A DNA stretch of 22,365 nucleotides from an uncultured Clostridia bacterium (GTDB lineage: Bacteria > Bacillota > Clostridia > TANB77 > CAG-508). Location of the stretch: the NCBI GenBank assembly GCA_947626705.1, contig CANQTJ010000007.1, forward strand, positions 1 to 22,365. The letters run 5' to 3'. The stretch's first letter is position 1. Every line of letters begins with the position of its first letter. The notes beneath the pieces are model-generated. The model did no database searches. It had not been told where the DNA came from and worked only from the letters and a program-made list of their open reading frames with translations. Positions 12,720 through 22,021 of the stretch are shown here, one piece after another. Made by a program: the position numbers and the translations under genes.

Positions 12720-14841
12720 ATGATAGATAAGAAAAATATTATTTTAGATTTTATGAAAGATAAAGAATATACTCCAATGAAAGCTAAAGAAATTGCAATA
12801 ATATTGGGAGTTCCCAAAAAGGAATATAATCAATTTATAGGAATGTTAAAAGAATTAGAAGAAGATTATAAAATAGTAAAAAATAAAAAAAATAGATATA
12901 GAATAATTGATGTAAATTTTCAAGAAGGTATATATAGAAAAAATCAACGAGGATTTGGCTTTGTGAAAATAGAAAATCGCGAAGATGAAATATATATATC
13001 AAAAGAAAACTCATTAAGAGCATTAGATGGAGATACAGTTGTAGTAGAGATATTAGAAGAAAAAAATAAAATAAAAAGTGCAGAAGGAAAAATTAAAAAA
13101 ATTATAAAACATGAAAGAGAGAAATTAGTTGGAATATTTCAAAAAAATGAAAATTTTGGATTTGTAGTACCAGATGATAAATCTTTAGGAACAGATATAT
13201 TTATATCAAAAAATAATTTTGGAAAAGCAAGAAATGGTCATAAAGTATTAGTTCAAATAACTAAATACCCAGAAAAGGGTAAAAATGCAGAAGGGAAAAT
13301 AATTGAAGTATTAGGAGAGCCAAATCAGGCTGGAGTAGATATGTTATCTTTAATTAAAGAATATAATTTACCTTCAACATTTCCTGAACCAGTGGTGGAA
13401 GAAGCAAAAAAGTATGGAAATGAGGTAGATAAAAATGATATACCTAATAGAGTAGATTGTAGACAGGATATTATTTTTACAATAGATGGAGAAGATGCAA
13501 AAGATTTAGATGATGCAGTAAGGGTTATAAAATTAGAAAATGGTAATTATAGATTAGATGTTCATATAGCAGATGTTAGTTATTATGTAAGAGAAGGTAG
13601 TTTACTTGATAAAGAGGCACAAATAAGAGGGACAAGCATATATATGTTAGGTAGAGTTATTCCGATGCTTCCAAGAGAATTGTCAAATGGAATATGTAGT
13701 TTAAATGCTGGAGAAGATAGATTTACACTTTCTTGTTCAATGGAAATAGATTTAAAAGGCAATATTGTATCTAGTGAAGTGTATAAAGGGATTATTAACG
13801 TATCAGAAAGAATGAATTATCATGATGTTCAAAAAATATTAGACAAGTCAGATGAACAAGTTTTAAAAAGATATGAAAAATATATAAAAGATTTTGAATT
13901 AATGGCAGAATTAGCTATAATATTAAAAAATAAAAGATTAGAACATGGATATTTGAATTTAGATATTCCAGAAAGTAAAATTGAGTTAGATAAAAACGGA
14001 AAAGCAATAAATGTAGGAAAATATGAAACAAGTTTTAGCAACGAAATAATAGAACAGTTTATGTTGAGTGCAAATGAAGCAATTGCAGAGAAATTTTATT
14101 GGTTAGATGCTCCATTTATTTATAGAGTACATGAAGAACCAGATTTAGATAAAATAAATGATTTAAATAAATTTTTATTTAATTTTGGATTTAAAATAAA
14201 GATAACAAACGAAAAGGTTTATCCAACTGAGATATCTAAAATATTAGATGAAATAAAAGGTAGAGAAGAAGAAAGGGTAATATCAACTTTAATTTTAAGA
14301 ACTTTAAAATTAGCAAAATATGAAGCTCAAAATAAGGGACATTTTGGAATTGCTAGTAAATATTATTGTCATTTTACATCTCCAATAAGAAGATATCCAG
14401 ATTTATTTATACACAGAATAATATCTAAATATTTAGAAGAAAATTATGATGTTGATGCTGAATTTATAGAAGAATTTAAAGAAAAAGCTGAGCAAAGAGC
14501 TAATTTGTCATCAGAAAGAGAAAAAGTAGCTACAAAGGTTGAAAGAGATAGTGAAGATTTAAAGAAAGCAGAATATATGCAAGATAAAATTGGAGAGGAA
14601 TATGAAGGAATTGTATCATCAATTACTCGGATTTGGAATGTTTGTTGAACTTGAAAATACTGTTGAAGGATTAATCAGGTTTGAGAATTTAGGTAATGAG
14701 TATTTTATTTATGATGAAGAAAGAAAAAGATTAATAGGAGAAACGACTAATAAGTGTTATAAAATTGGAGATAAAGTTAAAATTAAAGTGATTTCAGCTA
14801 ATAAAATTTTAAGGCAAATAGATTTTGAAATTGTAAAGTAA
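12720..14841 (+). CDS. rnr: Ribonuclease R, interrupted by a +1 frameshift in the S1 domain
   Basis: RNase R is a 3'-to-5' exoribonuclease that degrades structured RNA. The first frame (12720-14648, 642 codons) has an N-terminal winged helix (about 1-65), two cold-shock domains (RGFGFVKIE near 80 and NFGFVVPDD near 145), and the RNB domain with catalytic aspartates in DGEDAKDLDDA (D256-D265). It ends at TGA in SSITRIWNVC, just after the S1 domain begins. The +1 frame continues exactly there, FGMFVELENTVEGL to QIDFEIVK, stopping at 14841. The joint lies at ACT CGG ATT TGG (about 14625-14636). Skipping one base restores a normal enzyme of about 706 residues. A sequencing error, a true mutation or +1 frameshifting at the rare CGG codon are all possible. 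The downstream part is fully conserved and followed by a terminator. Confidence 0.9.
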
Positions 14842-14861
14842 GGATTGTAAAAATTGCATAA

Positions 14862-14899
14862 AAAAAGATTTGAGTTATAGTTTTAATTCAAATCTTTTT
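14862..14899. terminator. Convergent bidirectional terminator between rnr and the ger operon
   Basis: AAAAAGATTTGA (14862-14873) pairs with TCAAATCTTTTT (14888-14899) around a 14-base loop. T runs follow on both strands, so it can serve rnr (plus) and the ger operon (minus). Confidence 0.85.
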
Positions 14900-14915
14900 A
14901 ACTTTGTGTTTTTAA

Positions 14916-15092
14916 TTATCTTAAAAATACAATTACATTTGCAAAAATAATAACTAAAATAGAAAATAAAATTACACATACACCACCAGTTTTATTTTTT
15001 TGAGTTTTAATTTCATAAATGCCATAGAAGAAAGTTTTTAGTAAAATAAAAATAGTAATAATAATAAAAATAAAATGACATATTAAATTCAT
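14916..15092 (-). CDS. Small two-helix membrane protein, candidate D subunit of the germinant receptor
   Basis: A 58-residue protein starting at ATG 15092, preceded by AGAAGGAAT eight bases upstream; an in-frame upstream ATG at 15125 has no such site. It consists of two hydrophobic helices (about residues 2-24 and 35-57) joined by a short charged loop (KTQKNKTGG). It is the last gene of the gerKA-gerKB-gerKC operon, 50 bases after gerKC, and precedes the terminator. Small two-helix D-type genes of 55-75 residues are known in several Bacillus and Clostridia ger operons and modulate germinant response. No sequence signature proves the link, so the assignment rests on size, topology and position. 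Confidence 0.6.
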   Translation of the reverse strand: MNLICHFIFIIITIFILLKTFFYGIYEIKTQKNKTGGVCVILFSILVIIFANVIVFLR

Positions 15093-15142
15093 AAAATTAT
15101 TCCTTCTTTCTTTGTTATAAAACACACAAAATATGAATATTA

Positions 15143-16366
15143 TTAAGTTTGAGTCAATAAAAATCCAGAGTCTATAACAGTATTTATTTCAACATCAAAG
15201 GTAGCGTTTTTATAATTATCTAACCAATTATAATTATTAAAATCACTAGTTGTAAGAAAATTAGATAAACAATAAGAACCTAATTCATTTATATCACTTT
15301 CAAAAACAGTAGAAGTTTTGTATAAATAACTAGAAAATTGGCTTTCTAAATAGTTATTACAAGAATCAGAAATTGAATTTAAAATATTAATATCTAGATA
15401 TTCAGAATTTCTAGTCATTGAATATATTTTACCTGAAAAATCAAGTTTTAATTTTATATAAGGTGAACCATTAACTAAACTAACATTGATGTTATGAGTA
15501 CTATTAGGAGTTAAATAAATATCAATTTTTGAATTTGAATCATTTGGAGATGGAATAGAAACTAAAAAGTTATCAACTTCTTTTTTTATACTTAAAAAGC
15601 ATATTGTTTCAATTGCATTTAACTCACCTGCTAATTTATCATCATTAAACACAGCAAGACCAATGTTTTGAGATAATCTGTTACCAGTTATAGGGCTTTC
15701 ACTTGATTTTATAGTTGAATCATCTGAGGAATTAGATTGTGAAGATTCATTTTCAGAATTAGTTGTTCCTCCTAATATTGCATAAGGGTCACAATAGTTA
15801 CAAATCAATGCGTTAAAGAAATCTCCTATTGTGGCATCGCAAGTATAACCAGTGTATTTACTTGTGTTAGGAAATATATCATAGTATCTAGGAATTAAGC
15901 TTTCTAAACTTGGAATAGAATTTTCTATATAATATTTGGTATTACATTTACTAACTACAATATTTGCTGATGGTCTTATTTGAACCTCATTCACTAAAGA
16001 ATATACTTCGTTAGATATGCCTTCACTAGCTAATTCTTCAGAGAATATAATAAGTTTACAATGAGATAAATTAACTTTTTTTCCTAAATATGAATTCATT
16101 ATATTTATACCATTAGTAATAGAAGAACATTGAACACTGTTTAATACAGGTTTTGTTTCAGAAACACTTTCACCACTAGGAGATGTTGCAAGAAATTCAA
16201 AAGTTAATTCTAATTTATCAGCTTCAGATTTATCAACACCTAAAGCCACAACAAAGGCTGAATTATCTAAATTAAGGGTATTATATGATGCTGAAAAGCT
16301 ACTTATAAATATAATTACTAAGACTAGTATAACGATTTTTGTTAATATATTGTTAATGTTTATCAC
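15143..16366 (-). CDS. gerKC: Germinant receptor C subunit, Ger(x)C family, without lipobox
   Basis: A 407-residue Ger(x)C protein. After an N-terminal hydrophobic segment (residues 9-26) it reads LDNSAFVVALGVDKSEADKL, the start of the family's mature domain, and continues with LTFEFLATSP and the VNLSHCKLIIFSEELA block. A serine-rich linker at about 200-230 precedes the C-terminal domain. Typical members are lipoproteins (GCW at the cleavage site); here the signal ends IFISSFSASYNTLNL with no cysteine, so it cannot be lipid-anchored in the usual way. The GTG start overlaps the end of gerKB by 14 bases, with AAGGA six bases upstream. By family it acts with the A and B subunits at the spore inner membrane in nutrient sensing. 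Confidence 0.85.
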   Translation of the reverse strand: MININNILTKIVILVLVIIFISSFSASYNTLNLDNSAFVVALGVDKSEADKLELTFEFLATSPSGESVSETKPVLNSVQCSSITNGINIMNSYLGKKVNLSHCKLIIFSEELASEGISNEVYSLVNEVQIRPSANIVVSKCNTKYYIENSIPSLESLIPRYYDIFPNTSKYTGYTCDATIGDFFNALICNYCDPYAILGGTTNSENESSQSNSSDDSTIKSSESPITGNRLSQNIGLAVFNDDKLAGELNAIETICFLSIKKEVDNFLVSIPSPNDSNSKIDIYLTPNSTHNINVSLVNGSPYIKLKLDFSGKIYSMTRNSEYLDINILNSISDSCNNYLESQFSSYLYKTSTVFESDINELGSYCLSNFLTTSDFNNYNWLDNYKNATFDVEINTVIDSGFLLTQT

Positions 16367-17447
16367 CTACTTTCCTTTTTTTAAAATTAGCTAAAATTAA
16401 TATTGTCATACCTAAAATAAAACCTACAGCGATTCTTAGATATCTGTAAATATGCGTTTCTACAAAATTAGAAACAGCATAGTTTTTAGGTAATAATGAA
16501 ATAGCAAAAATTAATATTATAAATATATTTAATATAGGTCGCATATCAGATAGATTTAGCATTTTATTAAAAATGTGAGTTGCAAATTTACATGATATAC
16601 TTAAATAGCAACAAAAAGATATAATCCAAATTAATAAAAATACTGATTCAAATCTTTGAAAAAATGTACCAAATTCAATATGTCTAGCAGCGGAAAATAA
16701 AGGCATTATTTCGTCAGTAGTTGTAAAAAATGAAAACATAAAAAGTAAAGTCCCAACGCATAGAAGTATAAAAAATCCTGTCGATATAACTGATATAATT
16801 GCTATCTTTTTTAGTTTTTCTGGTTCTTTTAGCATTGGAGGTAAAAAGTATAAATAACATATACCACCAAAAGCACCAATGTTCTTTAGTCCTAAAACAA
16901 AAGTATTATATGCGCCATCTCCTAAGACAGGATAAATTTTTCTAAAAGAAAAATTATCTAAATTTCCACAAAATAATAATATTGCACTTATTAAAACCAA
17001 AGGAAATACAATAGATGCAGTATTTATAGTAGATTGGAAACCTAATCTATTTGTTAATGCTATTGAAATGATAAACATTAAAATAATAAATATATAGTTA
17101 GTTAATGGATAATATACAACAACTAAGCCTTCACAAAAATTTCTTAACATTATACTAGAGCTAATAATAAAATAAGCTATAAAAAGTGTACCAACTATAT
17201 TTCTTAAAGTATTTCCACCTAAAAATTTTGAAATGTCTAGAAGGTCTAAGCCTGGAAATTTTTTTAATAATTTACAAAAAAGTAAAATTATAAATAATAC
17301 TATCATTGTTATATAAATTATATTTAGTAAAGTAGCTGATTTTGTTTCATTTATAAATGTTCTGGGTAGTGAACTTGTAATATATGAAACTACTATTGAA
17401 AGAGTAAGCATAACAGCACTAACAGTGCTAATTTTTTGTTTAGTCAT
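16353..17447 (-). CDS. gerKB: Germinant receptor B subunit (spore permease, APC-like)
   Basis: A 364-residue membrane protein with about ten hydrophobic helices, matching the GerAB/spore_permease family (APC superfamily fold). Recognisable features are the N-terminal KISTVSAVMLTLSIVVSYI, the short loop FPGLDLLDISKFLGG after helix 2, and a long hydrophobic remainder ending in a basic tail (NFKKRKVGDKH). By family it binds the germinant, often an amino acid. The start is taken as ATG 17447 after GAAAGG (13 bases). An in-frame TTG at 17459 is almost on top of the ribosome site and less likely. It lies 44 bases after gerKA and overlaps gerKC by 14 bases. Confidence 0.88.
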   Translation of the reverse strand: MTKQKISTVSAVMLTLSIVVSYITSSLPRTFINETKSATLLNIIYITMIVLFIILLFCKLLKKFPGLDLLDISKFLGGNTLRNIVGTLFIAYFIISSSIMLRNFCEGLVVVYYPLTNYIFIILMFIISIALTNRLGFQSTINTASIVFPLVLISAILLFCGNLDNFSFRKIYPVLGDGAYNTFVLGLKNIGAFGGICYLYFLPPMLKEPEKLKKIAIISVISTGFFILLCVGTLLFMFSFFTTTDEIMPLFSAARHIEFGTFFQRFESVFLLIWIISFCCYLSISCKFATHIFNKMLNLSDMRPILNIFIILIFAISLLPKNYAVSNFVETHIYRYLRIAVGFILGMTILILANFKKRKVGDKH

Positions 17448-17491
17448 TTTTAGTATCAATCCTTTCTAAGTCAAGGTATATTACTGTATTT

Positions 17492-19174
17492 TTATTGAGT
17501 TTTCCATTTCATTGAAATATCTTTCTGCTTTTTTTCCTTTTTAGTAGCAAGGTATGATGCTCTAAATTCTCTTTTCCATATAGGAGGGAGAATAAGTCCA
17601 GTATTCTTTAATTGTTCCATACTAGAATATGGAATAGAGTAAGAAACTCCGAAAGATTCCATATCGCATATCATAGAAATATAGATAAAAAGTCCTGTGC
17701 CAATTCCCAAAAATCCAGCAATATAACCAAGTAAAATAAATAAGAACCTAAATAGCCTTAGATGAAAGCTAAAAGAGTAATCTGGTATTGCAAATGAGCT
17801 TAAGGCCGTTATAGCAACTATAATAATTAATATAGGACTTACTATTCCAGCACTAACTGCTGCTTGACCAATAACTAAAGCACCAACTATACCAATTGTT
17901 GAACCTATAGCAGATGGAACTCTAAGACTTGCTTCTCTAATTATTTCAAAAGAAATTTCCATTATAATTATTTCAAATATAACAGGAAAGGGGACACTTT
18001 CTCTAGCAGCTAAAATAGAATAAAGTAATTCAGTAGGCAGTATTTCTATATGAAAACTAGTAACTGACACATATAATCCTGGCAATAAAAGTGCAAAAAA
18101 TGCAGAAATTAATCTAATTGTTCGCAAAAAATTAGCGAAAATACTTTTTAAATTTCTATCTTCAGGTGATGTTAAAAAATCAATCATAATTGCAGGTACA
18201 ATCACAGCAAAAGGAGAACCATTAACTAATATTATAACTCTGCCTTCTAATAGATGTTGGACTGCATTATCAGGTCTTTCAGTAGAAATAGCTTTGGGTA
18301 ATCCTAAAGAATTATTATCACTAATTAGTTGTTCTAGTTGTCCAGCTGATAAAAGAGAGTCAATATTTAGATTATTTACTCTGTACTTTACTTCAGCCAC
18401 TAAATCTTCATTGACAATATTTTGCATATAACATACTGCACATTTTGTTTTAGTTATATCACCTATTTCTAAACTTTCAATTATCAAATTTTCATTATTA
18501 GTAAAACGTCTTAATAGAGAAGTATTAGTACGGATATTTTCAACAAATGCTTCATGAGGACCTTTTATTACAACTTCATTTTCAGGTTTATCAATACTTC
18601 TCTGTTTAAATCCCTTAATATCAATATCAAATGCTATATCAAGTGTATCTATAAAAAGAGCACAATTTCCTGAGTTTACTCCAGAAAAAATTTCTTCAAA
18701 TGTATTTTCCTGTTTAATATTATTTTGAGGAATTAATCTATTTTCAATATAATCTGCTAAATTAAATTTTTTAACTTTCCTAACAGTAATATTATTAGTC
18801 ACAGCCTCAGAAATTACCCTGTTTTGCTCACCATCAAAGAGGTTATTTTTATTTCTCATCATTAAAGGTTCCAAAACAAAATCATTTAAAATTTGAGAGT
18901 CTACCATTCCGTCAATATGAAGTAATAATGCTTTATATTGTTTTCCTCTAGCATTTAAAATAAACTCACGAGTGACAATATCACTATTTATTAATAAATT
19001 ATATTTTGTTTTAATATAATCTAAATTAATATCCAAACTAGTAAAGATTTTTTTTTCTGTGTTGTTTTCATTTTGAGTATTTTGAAAAGAGTTGGCATTA
19101 TTTGGTAGAGAAAATTGATGAGTATGATTTGGATAATAATTAAATATATTTGTAATAAATTTCTTTATTTTCAT
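17492..19174 (-). CDS. gerKA: Germinant receptor A subunit (GerA family)
   Basis: A 560-residue GerA-family protein. Residues about 1-330 form the soluble N-terminal part, ending near VNGSPFAVIVPAIMIDFLTS. The C-terminal half has several membrane helices with the strongly conserved ASLRVPSAIGSTIGIVGALV, QAAVSAGIVSP and AIPDYSF motifs, and ends with a basic cytoplasmic tail. About 560 residues is slightly longer than many members because of an Asn-rich N-terminal extension (residues 20-42). By family it assembles with B and C in the spore inner membrane and triggers germination. The ATG follows AAAGGAGATACT. It is the first gene of the operon; the usual forespore sigma-G promoter could not be placed with confidence. 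The K designation is by analogy. Confidence 0.92.
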   Translation of the reverse strand: MKIKKFITNIFNYYPNHTHQFSLPNNANSFQNTQNENNTEKKIFTSLDINLDYIKTKYNLLINSDIVTREFILNARGKQYKALLLHIDGMVDSQILNDFVLEPLMMRNKNNLFDGEQNRVISEAVTNNITVRKVKKFNLADYIENRLIPQNNIKQENTFEEIFSGVNSGNCALFIDTLDIAFDIDIKGFKQRSIDKPENEVVIKGPHEAFVENIRTNTSLLRRFTNNENLIIESLEIGDITKTKCAVCYMQNIVNEDLVAEVKYRVNNLNIDSLLSAGQLEQLISDNNSLGLPKAISTERPDNAVQHLLEGRVIILVNGSPFAVIVPAIMIDFLTSPEDRNLKSIFANFLRTIRLISAFFALLLPGLYVSVTSFHIEILPTELLYSILAARESVPFPVIFEIIIMEISFEIIREASLRVPSAIGSTIGIVGALVIGQAAVSAGIVSPILIIIVAITALSSFAIPDYSFSFHLRLFRFLFILLGYIAGFLGIGTGLFIYISMICDMESFGVSYSIPYSSMEQLKNTGLILPPIWKREFRASYLATKKEKKQKDISMKWKTQ

Positions 19175-19291
19175 AGTATCTCCTTTATTAAAAATATTAT
19201 TGTCAAAAAAAGATGAAAATATACTTAGTTTTAGAGATTTATAAAAAAAACGAAACTTAAAAGAAAAGTACTAGTTTTTAATAATTAAAAA

Positions 19292-19300
19292 TGATATAAT
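19292..19300 (+). promoter_or_regulatory. Extended -10 promoter of the transglutaminase operon
   Basis: TGATATAAT (TG at 19292-19293, TATAAT at 19295-19300) is an extended -10 element without a good -35 box. It lies 32 bases upstream of the start codon. Confidence 0.5.
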
Positions 19301-19331
19301 AGAATATATAGTACAAAAGAGGTGAATTAAG

Positions 19332-20435
19332 ATGAAATCAAAAATAACAAACTTTATAATGAATCTAATGGTAATATTAATTATATTAATACTAGCTTTT
19401 TTAGGTTTAATTGTATATAATGAGTTAACACAAGCAAATGTAGTAAGTGAAGTCAAAGATTTTGTATCTAATATTACAATTTCTAGTGGAGGAGTAGAAG
19501 ACAATACTAATCAAATACAATTATTAGAAATAGAAACTAATTTGTCAGAACAAATAGAAAATAATACTAATTATAGTAGTAGATATTTTTATGGTCAATT
19601 AGACAGTTATTCAAAAATAATATATCAAGCAATACAAAATAACAAAGAAAATATGAAAAATGGAAAATATGAGATTGATTTAGGAAAACAATTTTCAGAT
19701 ATACTTTCAAATGAAAATGGAGAAAGTTTGTTAGGAGAATATTATCAATCTGCAATTGAAGCATATACTTATGACAATCCAGATGTATTTTATATAGATT
19801 TTTCAAAATTATATTTAAATATTGAAACTACAACAAGAGCACTTAAAAAAACGTTTAGAGTATTTATAAATGCAGGTAATGAAGAAAGCTATTTAACTAA
19901 TGAGTTTTCGTCAGAAGAAGAAGTGAAACAAGCTTTAGACGAAATAGAAAAAATACAAGCTTATTTTATTCAAAATAAAAGTGAAGATATATATCAGAAT
20001 ATAAAGTTAGTACATGATTATATAATACAAAGTACAGAATATGACCAAACTATGTCAAATCCTAATATTGATAATTTATATGGTGCATTAATAAGTAAAA
20101 ATTGCGTTTGTTCAGGTTATGCAAAAGCATTTAAATATTTGATGGATAGTTTAAATATACCGTGTGTAATAGTATCAGGTACAGCAACTGATTCAGAAGG
20201 AAAAACGGAAAATCATGCATGGAATTATGTACAAGTTGGTGAAGTTTGGTATGCAGTTGATTGTACATGGGACGATCCAATATTAATAGGGCCAGGTTTT
20301 TTGAGTAATTCATCTAAATATAGATATTTTTTGAAAGGAGCTAAGATTTTTAATCAATCTCATTTGCCAGATGGACAATTTACTGAAAATGGGAAAGTTT
20401 TTACATATCCAGAATTAGATGAAAATAATTATTAA
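19332..20435 (+). CDS. Membrane-anchored transglutaminase-like (cysteine protease fold) protein
   Basis: A 367-residue protein with an N-terminal hydrophobic helix (about residues 8-30) and a large extracytoplasmic part. The C-terminal transglutaminase-like domain has the catalytic triad C260 (CVCSGYAKAF), H295 (NHAWNYV) and D310 (AVDCTWDD), in the usual order and spacing. In bacteria such domains act as proteases, amidases or cross-linkers on cell-surface targets; which applies is not visible. The region before it (residues 70-190) looks helical and unrecognised. AGAGGTGA precedes the ATG. It is first of a tight three-gene set (29 and 23 bases between genes) with a P-loop/Asp23-like protein and an acyltransferase, suggesting a cell-envelope role. 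It is divergent from the ger operon. Confidence 0.82.
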   Translation: MKSKITNFIMNLMVILIILILAFLGLIVYNELTQANVVSEVKDFVSNITISSGGVEDNTNQIQLLEIETNLSEQIENNTNYSSRYFYGQLDSYSKIIYQAIQNNKENMKNGKYEIDLGKQFSDILSNENGESLLGEYYQSAIEAYTYDNPDVFYIDFSKLYLNIETTTRALKKTFRVFINAGNEESYLTNEFSSEEEVKQALDEIEKIQAYFIQNKSEDIYQNIKLVHDYIIQSTEYDQTMSNPNIDNLYGALISKNCVCSGYAKAFKYLMDSLNIPCVIVSGTATDSEGKTENHAWNYVQVGEVWYAVDCTWDDPILIGPGFLSNSSKYRYFLKGAKIFNQSHLPDGQFTENGKVFTYPELDENNY

Positions 20436-20464
20436 GAGAATATTAATGTAAGGAGTAATTAAAT

Positions 20465-21373
20465 ATGTCAATAAAAGATAAGATACCTAATAAAATGCCT
20501 AATTTAACAAATCTACAAAATTTATCCAAATTTATTCCAAATAAAATAAAGGTTTATGCTTTTGTAGGACCATCTGGGACAGGGAAAAGTTATAGAGCTC
20601 AAATGGTTGCAAGTGAAAAAAACGTAAACTTTATAATAGATGATGGTTTGTTAATAATGGACAATCAAGTAATTGCTGGTGAATCTGCAAAAAAAGCACC
20701 AACAAAAATAGAAACAGTAAAACATGCTTTATTTTATAAAGAAGAAGAAAAAAAGGAAATATTGAAAGCATTAAAAAAATATAAACCAGAAAGTATATTA
20801 ATTCTTGGGACATCAGATGGAATGGTACAAAAAATAGCATCTAATTTAGAATTGCCAGAAATATCAGAAACAATATATATTTCTGATGTTGCAACTCAAG
20901 AAGAAATGCAGACTGCAAGAAGAATAAGAGTTACAGAAGGAAAACATGTAATACCTGTTCCAACATTTGAAATAAAGAAAGATTTTTCAGGATATTTATT
21001 AGATCCACTTCAAATATTTAAAACAAAGGGGAGAGGAAATAAACCATATATATCAGAGAAATCAATAATAAGACCAACATTTAGTTATTTAGGAAACTTT
21101 ACAATTTCAGATACAGTTTTTAGACAGATATTGGAGTATGTAGTTGTAAAGACTCCTGGAATATATAAGGTACAAAAAATAAGAGTAGAAAATTATGGAG
21201 AAGGTGCAAAATTATATATGGAGGTAACTGTAGTTTATGGCTTTAATGTAATTGATGGAATTAATGAATTTAAAAATAAAGCTAGAAAAGAAATAGAAAA
21301 ATTAACTGCAATGAATGTTGAAGAATTTGATGTTGTTGTTAAAAATATATATGTGCCTAATGAACAAATATAA
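20465..21373 (+). CDS. P-loop ATPase-like protein fused to an Asp23/Gls24-like domain
   Basis: A 302-residue protein. Residues 31-42 (YAFVGPSGTGKS) form a clear Walker A motif after a beta strand; ILILGTSDG (111-119) may be the next strand of the nucleotide-binding fold. ARRIRVTEGKHVIPVPTFEI (151-170) and a conserved-looking GYLLDPLQ follow. Residues about 206-296 resemble the Asp23/Gls24 (alkaline shock/envelope stress) fold: ISDTVFRQILEYVVVKTPGI, then YMEVTVVYGFNVIDGINEF, then the closing EFDVVVKNIYV. That domain is usually a stand-alone membrane-associated stress protein. No membrane segment is seen. AAGGAG precedes the ATG. It is between the transglutaminase-like gene and plsC. The ATPase call is firm, the Asp23 resemblance moderate, the cellular role unknown. 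Confidence 0.7.
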   Translation: MSIKDKIPNKMPNLTNLQNLSKFIPNKIKVYAFVGPSGTGKSYRAQMVASEKNVNFIIDDGLLIMDNQVIAGESAKKAPTKIETVKHALFYKEEEKKEILKALKKYKPESILILGTSDGMVQKIASNLELPEISETIYISDVATQEEMQTARRIRVTEGKHVIPVPTFEIKKDFSGYLLDPLQIFKTKGRGNKPYISEKSIIRPTFSYLGNFTISDTVFRQILEYVVVKTPGIYKVQKIRVENYGEGAKLYMEVTVVYGFNVIDGINEFKNKARKEIEKLTAMNVEEFDVVVKNIYVPNEQI

Positions 21374-21396
21374 ATGATAGGAGTTGTAAATAAAAT

Positions 21397-21993
21397 ATGA
21401 AAAATGTATTTAAATCAATAGGTAGAGGTATTGTAAAAAGTGCAATTTATATATATTGTAAAATTGTATATAGATTTGAAGTTATAGGAAAAGAAAATAT
21501 ACCAAAGAAAGGTGCTGTAATCATTTGTGGTAATCATAGAACATATCTTGATCCTCCGTTGATTGAAATAACGGTTGGAAGATATGCACGTTTTTTGGCT
21601 AAAGAAGAGTTAACAAAAAATAAATTTTTGGCTCTTTTATCAATAGTATTTGATGCAATATTGGTAAAAAGAGATTCAAAAGATGTTAAGGCTTTGAAAG
21701 AATCATTACAAACTTTGAAAGATGGAGATTGTTTAGCATTATTTCCAGAAGGTACAAGAAATGGTATTGCTAAAGGAGAAAAAGTAAAAGATGGTGCCGC
21801 ATTTTTTGCTTTAAGAAGTGGAGCACCAGTTATTCCTTGTGGAATTAAAGGTGGAGAAAAAGGAAATAGGAAAGTTACTATTACTTATGGTAAACCACTA
21901 GATTTTAGTGAATATAAAGGAAATAAGGATAAAGAGGTTTTGGATAAAGTTACAGATGAGATAATGGATAATATATTAGAACTTGCAAAGTAA
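21397..21993 (+). CDS. plsC: 1-acyl-sn-glycerol-3-phosphate acyltransferase (PlsC family)
   Basis: A 198-residue acyltransferase. Motif I is NHRTYLD (N46-D52, the HX4D catalytic pair H47/D52) and motif III is FPEGTRNG (116-123). The VIPCGIKG segment near 145 is the usual motif IV region. It transfers an acyl group to the sn-2 position of lysophosphatidate, making phosphatidate for membrane lipids, at the inner face of the membrane. About 200 residues is a short but normal size for Firmicutes members. AGGAG lies 13 bases before the ATG. It is last of the set with the transglutaminase-like and P-loop genes. Some PlsC relatives act on other lysolipids, so the exact acceptor is inferred. Confidence 0.92.
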   Translation: MKNVFKSIGRGIVKSAIYIYCKIVYRFEVIGKENIPKKGAVIICGNHRTYLDPPLIEITVGRYARFLAKEELTKNKFLALLSIVFDAILVKRDSKDVKALKESLQTLKDGDCLALFPEGTRNGIAKGEKVKDGAAFFALRSGAPVIPCGIKGGEKGNRKVTITYGKPLDFSEYKGNKDKEVLDKVTDEIMDNILELAK

Positions 21994-22021
21994 AAATTTT
22001 AAAAAATGCATTTTTTTGTTA

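Noticed and set aside
19175..19260. Sigma-G-like promoter for the ger operon
   Set aside because: GTATA followed 17 bases later by CAATAATA was considered, but the -10 does not fit the forespore consensus well enough. A TTGACA nearby has no matching -10.
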